Shown here piece by piece: positions 26,501-38,500 of a stretch of DNA of 59,501 bases (position 1 is the first letter of the stretch; each line of letters opens with the position of its first letter). The translations under genes and the position numbers were made by a program. This DNA is from a virus, in the IMG/VR virus record IMGVR_UViG_3300025767_000017, positions 1-59,501 of that record, one strand, 5' to 3'. The notes under the pieces were generated by a model that saw only the letters and a list, made by a program, of their open reading frames with translations, was not told where the DNA came from and ran no database searches.

Positions 26501-29500
26501 CCTGCGTCACCACGTAGTGTTTTAATAAAGTTACGTTGATGTGTGGTGTTAATGCCAGCACCGTTAGGATCAGTTATTAATTCAAATGTTCTTGCAGTTT
26601 TCTTTGCCCATTCATCTGGTACTGCAAGTTGTCCGCCTACTGCTCCTGCAACAACTAGTTTCAATCCGTTTACAGTTAAGGCTCTGTCAAACACTGTACC
26701 ATTGTTCTCAGTAATTAATGCACCATTGTTGTATTCTGCATCTGCCGGCAAACCAGGTACTGCTGGAACACCCGGTACTGCTGGTGTTCCTGCTACAAAA
26801 TCAGTTGCGTCAATTCTTACACCGTTTTTGTAAAGGTTATAAACTGCGCCAGCTTCTAGAGGAGCACTTAATTGAACTGCAATTGTAGATCCGTCAGCTG
26901 TAAACACTTCGTCTTCGAATGTGTTATCAAATTGATCCCATTGATCTGAGAACCAGCCCCTTGTATCCCATCCAGATACTCCTTGGAAGTCAAAACTACG
27001 AACTTCAACCCCGCCGTAGTCTATGCCAGACATTAACTGTGATAGTTCTCTACTGTACATATTTGCACTAGGGTTATAAGAATGTAAAATTCTATCTTCT
27101 GCACTTAACATACTCATAGGTAATTGATATTTAATTTCAATCACAGCACCTAGACTAGGAGGTTTTGCAAAAATTATTCTACCCTTTTCTCTTGTGTATG
27201 TCGAAGTGTTATCTTCAACATTAGAATACGTATATTTACTACGTAACTGTTCGATCCCATCAACAAATATTTGAACTTTGTCATTATTAAGATCGATTGG
27301 ATATGGTAGATTGAATCGTGTTTCTGCTCCAGTTCCTGTATGTAAGGTTTGTTTTAAAATAGTTTCATAAGTATATTTTCCACTAAGTCTGTCAAACTTA
27401 ACTCTTATATGAGGAGTTCTAACAAGTCCGTTACCTAATATTGCAGTTGCAGCAGCCGGGGTAGATATTTCATTTTGTGGGCCTTCAATAATTACAGATG
27501 GTGCTGTAGTATATCCGTTACCTGTATTAGTAACTAATATGTGTGTCACTTTACCATAAGCAATTACTGCTTTTGCAGTGGCGCCTGTGCCGCCGCCGCC
27601 TTCAAAACGCACAGTTGGTACAAATGTATATCCGGTACCCGAGTCGCTTAATTTGATTTCTTTAATTTGATATCCTAAATTATCACTCCAATGCTTTCTA
27701 GGATATACTGTTGTATTATCTTCGGCACCAACAATGACGTTAGAGTCAATTGTAGCATTACTTGGTGTAATTTTTCCTGTAATAGTATTATAATAAGGCG
27801 GAAGATCAAAATCAGAAATACTACTACGTGTATTATCTAAATTTTCATAATTGTCAACAAATTCTCTTATGTTTGTACTGTAAGGTTTTACTTCTCTAAC
27901 ATAGCTTTCAAAATCTTCTAAGTTATTGTATTGGAATGTAATATCTTGCTTAAGAGCTCCTAATTTGTGCGTAGCCGAAATAAAACTTGTCTTAAACATC
28001 CAGTCAACATTTGGCTGCTCTGAAAGAATATATCTTAAAGAAGCGAAGAACAACTGATTATATTCAATTTCTAAGTCAGTTACAAAGATATTATCTCTTA
28101 TAGTTTCAAGGATAATTCTTAATTCTTTTACAGGATTATTATCATAAAACACACTATCATAACTTTTGTTATCATACCCTGTTGTATTTTTAGCATAGTC
28201 ATACAAACTATCTTTAAACTGAATAGTTCCGTTTTGTCTGCCAACAGTTTTATAGTTTATTGTATAATCTTCTGTGTTTTGGTTAGATTCTTTTTCTAAT
28301 AATAACCAACCGCCTGTGCCTACATTATTAATTTTAATAATATCGCCGATTGTATCGTTTATTGAACTAAGCTGATATGAACTATCAACTGTATAATCGA
28401 CATCTGTAAATTGATTGTATCCAGCATCATACCAATCTATATAATCCCAGTAAGCAGTTACATTATAATCTTGAATAGATGTTCTAAACCATCTATTTAA
28501 CGATGTATTCCATTCATACAAAGCCCATTTATTAAATGATGTGCTGTCAGCTAACACTAATACTGTAAACTTTCTAACAGTTAACAATGTTGCTTCAGTG
28601 TAATCACTACCTTGAGTCAATACTTCTACGTTTGTAATTTGTCCAAGATTATTTATTGTAATATCTAAAGTTGCACCGGTGCCTGCACCTTCAAACTGAT
28701 AACTAGGTGCAACTTTATACCCTCTACCAGGATTGGTTATTGCAACACGAATTACTCTGCCATTGACAATTACTGGAGTTAAAATTGCAGGTGTTAATTT
28801 GTTTGTGCTGATAAATTCAAGTTCTTCAAAAGTATCAATTTGAATGTCATATTCTTTTCCAGCAATTGTAGGGACTTCTTCTTTTAATAGTAAAGGACTA
28901 ATGTTATATTCGTCAACAATTAAGTTTTCAGATAATACTAAATTGATTCGTTCAACTGATTGTTTTAATGCTTCGACTCTATTAACAAACATTCCTTGTC
29001 TTGGACGATTTTGTATACCTTGACGTTTTGCAACAGGTATCTTAGGATCTGGAACTATTCTATTATTGCTATCAAAACCAATTAAGCTATCAAACCACTT
29101 GCGCTCAATGTCAAAGTTAGGCTTACTTGTAGCTAATTTGTCAGATAGTAGTTGATACTGCTTATGCTCATTTTGTGCATCATTATTGCCAGTTGAATAT
29201 CTAATATTCAAAACTAAATCGTCTGATGTAATTAAATTATTAAAGTTATTCAATACAAATTTATTGTCTCCAATAAAGCTGATGTATCTATATCCATTTT
29301 CTCTTGGAGATTGGATTAAGTCTTTAATATTTACACAGTTTAATCTTCTGTTTTCAATTGTAGGTATTGTAAGTTTATTTTCAACCCAGAAATAATATTT
29401 TGTGCTAAACGTTTGACTTATATCATCATAAGACAATTTAGCACTATATTTGGTATCACCGTATAATGCTGTTCCACTTATGCCTAAAGGAACACCGTTG

Positions 29501-32500
29501 TCGGTATCAGCTAGTTGGTTCCACTGACTTGGTAAATAATCACTTTCTACCCATTCATAAATATCAATTGATGCGCCAGGTAACAGCGTGTTCCATTCGT
29601 TACGTTGGAATGTAGTCGAACCTTGGTAGGCATAATTAAATCTAGCATTACTAATATTCCACCAAATTTGTCCAACGTGGGATTGGTTCCAATGTTTTGC
29701 AGGATCTACTGTTTCGTCGCTTAACAATCCTACATTATAAGAAGCCGGATCGTATGGTGTTTTAAAAGTAATTTCTTGATCTGCTACTCCAGCAATTTTA
29801 CCTTGTACTGCGTCAATATAATCTATATATGAAACAATTTGATTAGTACGCTTGTTATATAAGAATACTCCTTTAATTTTAGATATATCGACCGGAGTTA
29901 TACTGCTCCTTAGTATATTCCAAGATTTCTTATTTTTAGTTTTACGATAATCTAAAACTGCACCTCTATAGTCACCACTAATAAAATTAGGTATTCCTGT
30001 ATAGATGTGATTATTATTAATTAACAAGTTTCTACCAAAGTCAGTTTGAGTATCTTTGAATATCAATTGTTCCGAATATACTAAACTATCTTGTACATTT
30101 TCATAAACATATATTGTTCCTTTATCAACTTTAATATTTTTAAAAGAAGTAAAGTTATTATCAAATGTAGTTTCGAGTCTTTCCTCTGATGTAGTGTCTA
30201 ATACGTATGCTCGGTCTGCTAATGTATTAGAATAAGTGTCAAACCTTGTTGGAATAAGTTGGTCGCCATTTTGACTTGATATTAATAAATTTTCGTTGCC
30301 AAATGCAATCGAATATCCAAATCTTTCAACTGCTTCGTTATTTGGAGAATTAATTACAGTATTTGGAATAGTTACCGTAACACCGTTAATGTCAACACCG
30401 TTGATTGTTCCAAATTTTTCTGTCGCGGTATCATAACTATAAATCCACACTGCACCTTGATCTACACTTAAGGCATCATCTAAAGGAACGCTTACTGCTA
30501 TTTTTGTACCTGCTGGATTTATAGACACAGAATCTGCCCACAAGTTTTTGTTTATCCAAACATCAGATGTGCCTGCATTATTATCGTGATCTTGAAGTTC
30601 AAAACTAGATGCAGGTGCATTAATGATTTGATCTAATACATATTTTTTATCATTGAGTCTATAAATTGCTAATTGCTTTTGATAAGAACTATCTGATAAT
30701 TCTAATTTAGTTGTTACCACTAACACTTGTGCATCATCGCTAATATCAAACTTTTCAGCAAACTGAGATATATTTGTTTCAGGGTCATATACTGATTCGC
30801 TATAATAAGCATTTAACGTTAAGTTTGGTAATAGCCCTAAATAATCAATTTTACTATCAACGGTTTCCCATGAAGTATTTGATGCAGTCGGTACACCTTC
30901 TGCCTTAGGCACATTTGTAGTTGCCTTCCAAAAATTAGTATTATAATAAACAATGTCATTTAATTTATAACTAATAGAAGTATCAAATGTTCCTCTATAG
31001 TTTTCGTCCTTTGCTCGTTTCCAACTAATTTTATTCCAATATATGGAATCAGTGATATTATCTTGTGTTACGGTAGACGACTTACGTGCAATATAAAAGT
31101 CATCGCGCCAAACTACAACATCATTAACATTATAAGCAGAATCAAATTGGTACAACCCTTTAAACGTTTGTGAGTTGTCAACACCGTGTTTATATATTTC
31201 GATAGAACCTGGATTTTGTCTCCATTCTAGTGCTTCATCTCTTGCTGCGCCCGTAGGTTCGTTTGATATCATCAATGTATAATCATTGCCAGTTTGTGTT
31301 ATCTTAACTTGTGTACCAAATCGTTTATCCTTAGCTGCGTATTCAGATACCAAAGTTATTTGATATTGATATACTCCATTTGCATCTTTTCTGTAAATTG
31401 AAACAGCACCTTGATTTAATGGTCCTAGTGACCCAGTTTTGTCTGCTGGAATATTATATACCTGTGTGTAATCTTTGTTTAGACTAAACGGAGGATTTGC
31501 AGCTCTAGCAACACCGGTGATAATATCTTCATTAAAGAAATAATATTCTTGATCAGTTACAGGTAGTATATTATCCCACGTAGTTGTTGCTGGGAAGTTT
31601 CTTTCTGCGTCAATAACTAATAGTTTACCAATAAGAGAGCTTCCTAAAACAATATCATTATTAACATCAGATATTCTTCCAGTACTTTGATCAGGGTCAC
31701 TTCCGCTTCTTGATAGACGTTTAATATTAAATCTACCAATATTAGTCAGTTGCTGGAATCTGCCGCCTACTGTTAAATCTGTTCTATTAGTTTTTTGTTC
31801 AAATTCTGCTTGAGTTAAAACATTAACATAAACTCTTACCGCATTAAAGTTGCGCTGATACAGCATTACTTCAGCAGCACTTGTTGTTGTAGAATTTCTA
31901 GCTAGGCCGCCTTGTCCATCTCTAGGAATCTGCACATCAACAAGTATATCACCTACTTCAGGTTCAAATACGTTGCCTTGGAAGTCAAATTCAGTAAAGT
32001 CGAAATCAATATAGCCGTCCCACATGTCTTGTATAACAGCATCAGTACGTGTAATGTCGCTAACTATAAAACCAGATTGAGCTAAATTAAAATTCTCGTT
32101 GTCAAAATATTTAATATTAATTAGTGTTGGATTTTCTGACAGTGGTCCGTTGGCAATAAATCTAGGATAGATAATGTCTGAATATATTTTTGAAGTTCGT
32201 ATAACAAATTTAGTGCTATTTTTAGAACTTTCGATTCCGCCGTTGTCACCAAAGTACGCTAAGTGATTTATAAAACTTGCCTGATTGTTTCTATTAACAT
32301 ACGGTCCAACACTAGTTATTGTATCTTGTATATTACTGTAAACATTTAACGGTTGTTCTGCAATTATATCTGCTAGTTTGCGAACATCTGCATATACTAA
32401 TCCTCGGCCTACATCGTAATAGCGACTGTTATTTGAATATGTAAATCCGTTATTTGAAGAAACTTCTGTAGTTTGAGGTGTAGGATCTTCTCCAATCTGG

Positions 32501-35500
32501 TATGTCTTAAATAGCCAATATCCTGCAACAGCATCACTAGTATTATATGTATTTTCTTCAGAATAAAAGCCTACAAAATTATCTTCAGAATTAAATAATT
32601 CGCCTATAATACCAAATATACCATTAGTGTTTATTAAGTATAAAACAGCACTATCTCTATATGTTGACACATAATACACTTCAGCTGAGCCTGTGTCTGT
32701 TTGTACAATATCTCCTTTGGTAGGTAATGTTACAAATGCTTCAATAAAGAAAATATGATCTATTTTTTGTTGTATAATATGTTCTTTTGACAGTACGCTG
32801 GTAGTTATTTCAGGGATCTGGTTATCAAACGGTAGATATATATCTGTTGTAGGATATGAAAAACTGCGTCTGTTCCAATATAAATTAATTCTGTCGCCAG
32901 CGCTGCTCGCTCCATTAACTTGCGATGTGCCGTTAGTGCCGGTATACATATCTTTAGGAGCTCTTACTAAGAAATGGTCTACAACATTATTAGGTAATCC
33001 AGGATCGCCTGAAACTAGTAATGTTAACGAAGTAGAATCAGCATCTGATTGTTCAGAAATATTAATGTAAGAATCAAAACTCGTAAACGGTTGAGCTTCA
33101 ATTTCTGGAAGTATTTCTCTATTCGCTTTCCATAAGCTTTCTTTATATTTTACAATTGCTCCTTTATTATACGTTACTGTACTATCGAAGTCTCCTGTAA
33201 ATTTAGTTTTTACATTACTTGCACCAGGAATACCAATTACTAAATATTCGCCATCCGGAGACACATCAATACTTTTACCAAATTCACTATTAGTAGGATC
33301 GTATAATGTAATTGGAGAAGCAATTGCAGTCCAATGTGTTGCAATTTCTTCATCGTCGAATTGATCGCCGCTAACATGTGAAGCTATTGCAGTGTAATAC
33401 GTTCTAGAACTATCTAGGTCATAAACTACTTTATCCCCTTTAAAGAAAGTAGTGTTAGATTTCCACGGCAATACTCGATCAGGTGACAGTATTTCTTGGT
33501 CAATCTTTAATTCGCTAGATTCGTTAGTTCTTCTATAATAATCAACCTTTCCGTTGTTGTCAGTTGATGACGATATGAACAAGTTTCTATTATCACTAGT
33601 AACTGCCATACTCTCTGAAAAGTTTTGGCGATCACTTAAAAATGCTGTATTATTAATAATAGTTTGATTTCGACTGTAGACTTTTGAATTTTCAATCACT
33701 GCCCAATCGTTATTATATTGTTCAATCCAGAAACGCTGTCCGTCATATAACTTATTCTGTGCAAGTGTATTTGCTTCTTCAAGTGTAGTTGTACGAACAG
33801 AACGTAGTTTAGTTAACAAGAACTTTTGATTTAAGAAACTAGTAGGTGTTATATCTGTAGAAATTCTAATCTTTATTTTATCGAGATTAACGCTATCAAC
33901 AACATAAAGTCCTTCTAGATCAAATTCAGTTGCAGCTCGAACACCTATAATATCTAACGGTTGTACTAGACTGCTTGCCCATCTATTCAATGTTAGTTCT
34001 ACTAATGGGTCTCCAGACACAATAGATGTTTCGTTGTTATTATCTAACGCAAGAACATCTGTTTCAAGACTAACATGCTGATATACATTCCAAGGATTTT
34101 CTTGTACTTCGGTGACCCATATGTAATCTCCAAGGCCTAACAAGTTAACATTACCTAATGGTAATTCAGCCGTAGTGCCAGCTACAAAAGTAACATCTTC
34201 TTCTCTTACGAACCCGCCAGTTTTGATTACTTCCCGACTTAGCGGCGTTGTTGGAAACGGAGCATGAGTGTAATCTAACGGTTTATCGTATGCTTCATGC
34301 GCTAAAATTCTGTAATGCTTGTCAAAGTTTGTTAATGGTAAGCTAGTAACTAATTCAATTGCTTGAGGCGACTCTTGCATTTTATCTTGTTTTAAGTTAT
34401 ATTCTACTTGTGCAATATCATCAATAGCACCGTATCGACCAACTTGCAATGCCCATTCTTCGTAAAATTCTAACGAGTCTTGCCCTGCGCTACTCAATGC
34501 TGTGAACATTTTTGACAGAGCATTTTTTGTGCCTTTGTCTTGAATGAATCCTTGATAAAATTTATATTGTGACACATCATCAGGAATGATGTTAGCAAGA
34601 TACTGACGTTTTTGGAAACCAGTAAAATGTTTTGCCATCTTTTGCAATTCAGGATCAAACCCTTGCGCATCTAAGCTATAAAAATCTGTAAATTGATTAG
34701 TTCTATAATCAAAGTTTGTAATCAATTCGGGCTCTGGTTTTTCGCTAAGTCTAAACCAACTATTAGTGTTAAAGGTAGCAGCGCCTGGGACGTTCTCAAT
34801 TGCTACATAATAAAACTGTTTGTATTTTACAAGACTTCCAATACCGTAGTCTTTCCATATTGCCCAGTCTGTTACTTTGGCGTCATCGTAAATAAATCCA
34901 GGAATATTCAAACTACCGTTCCAGTTTGCTGCTCGGTATCCGCTGATTTTTATTCTTTCTTGTCTATAACCTGTTCTAGGCTGAAAAATAATATCATTAA
35001 AGACTGTTGTATTATCAATTAATATAACATGTTCTTTTTGGACTAATGGCAAAACAACACTGTATAATCCGTCTTCAGTGTCTACAGTTTCTATGCCAAA
35101 ACTATTTTTATTTCTTAATAAACTGTTAAACTCGCTTGTTAACGGTTGTCCGTTTGCTTGTAAGATGCTGTAATTATAAAATGCATCATTAATGTCGTCA
35201 ACAACATAATAGTCTTTAGTAAAATTAAACTTGTTAGCTGCCGGCGATATAGTTATAACTGTTCCAGATGCCCACCCTTGTGTGGTCCAGAATAAAAATT
35301 CTCTTGCACTTTGGTCCCAGTTATTAACAGATCCGTCTAATTCCACATAATTAAAATCAAAGCCTAAATCATTTAATCTAGCACCGTAACCTAATAAGAA
35401 ATCAACTACTTCTTGTGAAGTTTTAAGAGTTGTTCCGTATGGTAGCGATAATGCCGTAGCTGTATCAAAATTGCGTTTAAATAGTGCAGTCTTTCCTCCA

Positions 35501-38500
35501 ACGATAGGAAGGTCTGGAAGTTTTGCAAGATTATCAGTACTAAAAGCATCACCCGAAGTAAAAGTTTTTATAACTCTATAATAAGAATTATTATTTTCTA
35601 CAATAACATCTTGTGGGAAAACTGTTCGCGCTCTCCATTCTGATGTTACTTCGCTTATTCCGCCTACAGTTATTGGAACTGCTTTAGCTCCAGTGATAGG
35701 TGCGTAGTAATCAAAGAAAGGAACTTGGTTATTATAACCTCTTATAATAAATCCGTTTGCTGACTTTTCAACAACTACTCCACTATATACTGCAACAGAC
35801 TGAGGCGAACTAGTGTTAAGGAATAATTGATAATTTTCTTGAGGGACATAAATGCCGCCTTCTTCTAACTGCTGTTGAGGGCTACGACTATCAAGTATCA
35901 AGTTTATTTTTTGTTTGTCACTAAATCCGCCTAACTTAATGCCTAACTGATTAGTGATCGATTTTACATTAGTTTGATAATCTTGATATACTGTTAAAAC
36001 ATCACTAGCTACTAAGTTGTAAATATAATTTACAAGGCCAGCAGTGTTTATTCTTGTAGTATCGTTGTATGTATTAGGAAATATTAAATCACTAAGTACA
36101 ATATTCTTACCTGTAGTAGAATATATTTTTTGTCCTACTAAGTTAGTAATTGCTCGTGACAAGTCAAATGCTTCTCCAATTGTGCTCGAAGGCTTATTTA
36201 AGACCAAACTGTTAATAATAGCAAATGGATAGTCAGAACTTCTACGCCATGCTGTTTCAACAGGTGCTTCATCACCAAATTTAAAATTGCCAGTTGACTG
36301 TCTTAGAATAAATTGGCGTACATATCCACTTTCTTGTGGATGCTTTAATTTGCCTAATGAATCTACTGGAATAAATCCTAATAATCCCGGTCTAGCATAA
36401 TCTAAGTCATATCTAATATTGCCAGGTTCTGCAATTTTGCCTTCTTGTATATCTGTCCAAAGAATTAAATTGTCTCTAGTGTATGGAGCAGTACCGTACA
36501 CTTCGTTCCACCAAGACGGTTTAATTTTAAAACCTTGCATTTCCCACGGATGACTGTGAGGTCTGTCAGTGTCAAATGCACGTTTGTATAACCCTCTCCA
36601 AAATCCTGGATTGGTTTGTCCTTGAGCATTTGTCGCAGATGAATAGTTAAATGTAAACGGATTTAATCTATCGTAAAAATAGTTGTCAGTATAATCATTG
36701 TCTACATATGCTAACCATTGTGTAAAGTTAGACAATAAACTTCTATCTACTTCTGTTTTTGTAAATTCGTTTGTTCTAAAGTCGCCGCCGACAAATTTAT
36801 CAACATTAATAGTATTAGCATTGTAGTCAACTTTTATATTGTTAAAGATTCTTTTTTCAAAATCTAATAACAATTCGTCTCTAAAGTCTAAGTATGCTCT
36901 AATGTAACTTCCGTCGTGTCCTTTAATAAATGGAATTCCAACAGGATATGCATCATATTCTACGTTGTCTGAAACACCATACGAACTGTCAGTTGTAGGC
37001 ATGTAAAGAACTCTGTTCAGTCCAATGAACAAACTAGTATGTGACGTTCCTGAACCACCATTTGCTAAATCAGCAGCGTTTGCAGCAGCAGGCGTTGTAT
37101 ATATCGGATAGAACCATCCTCTAGTTCCTGCCTTAGTAAATCCGTTTTCTATTTCCCCGTAAATTTTATAAGGACCAGTAGTAGATGGTTCGGCCGTTTG
37201 GTAAGTGTCATCTATTGTTAACTCGGGCGTAAACTTAGGGTACATACCTAATTTGGTAGGTGTTGGTGCAATGTATGTTCCGTCAGTACTTAGATATTCA
37301 TATATTTCAATAATATCATCAACTTCTTGTCCAGCATCTATTAGTACATATCCGTCTGGATCAAACGTGTAATCTAACCCGTGTACCAATTGACGTGAAT
37401 TTAAGTAAACATTAACTGATTTAGCACTTAAAGTAGACAGCGTAAACGGTGTAGTTAATGCATAACTTGTAATTCTGCTATCTAAAACAGTATATGTTAT
37501 TGTATTCGAAGGACCATGCGAAATCATATCGGAAAAATAAAACGGCTGTGTTTTAATTTTATCTTTATTAATTTCTTGAATTATTTTATCAACATGTTGT
37601 TTGGTTTCACCGTCAAATCCTAAAGATTCAGCAGTTTCTAAAAATACTCTTTTAAATTTAGAATATTCATTTCCTGCAAAAGTTAGAGCTTTTATTAGAT
37701 TGTATTCTTTGTTTAATAAATGATACAATGAAAGATTTAACGGACTTGCATGTTTTACAAATCTTTTGCCGAATTTATCTAAATCACCAAGGTCTCTTAA
37801 ATTACTAGTTCCAGGAAATACACCTCTAAACTCAGTAAGTTCTCCAACCATACTATCAACATGGTCAATAACTTCTCCTAGAGTAAATTCTGTTATGTCA
37901 TCGTTTAAAGGATTTCGCTCTAAATTAATAGGCAATTCATAGTAACCATTATTATTTTTATTTGCAGAACTATATGCTTTAATAGTGACAACATCGTCAA
38001 TTAAGAGATCGTTATAAAATCTTACCAATGCTGTTTCATTTATTCTATCAAGTTCGTAATCAGTTAAACGAAATTTTAATTTACTATTAACGTATACAAT
38101 AACTTTTAAATCATTTAAGCTACCTGCATTATTAAAAACATCAATCTCAAAATTATTATTTAAAATGTTTGTTGCAGTATATTGTTTAACTACATACTGC
38201 TTACTCTGAGTAGGAGTGCTTGACCAACCGTTTACATAATCAAACGTTGTTCTATTTTTATACTTTCTTAAATTTGCAGTATCAGTTTTAACAGTAATAA
38301 CTGTATCTACATTTTGTACACTAACCGTGTCATTTAATAAATTAAATTCAAATAAAATGTCTCCGCTGTTTTCTAACTTTCTGTAAGATAACGGAAATCC
38401 TAATTCAACATCATTAGTTGTGTCGCCTTCTTTATAGGAAAATATCTTTGTGCCTCTAAATGTACTAGAATTAAATACATTTAAATCACCATAAGAGTTG

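Noticed and set aside
28640-28660. TATTTATT box inside the 5624-aa gene
   Set aside because: Deep in coding sequence with no gene start behind it; such 8-mers are expected by chance in this AT-rich DNA.
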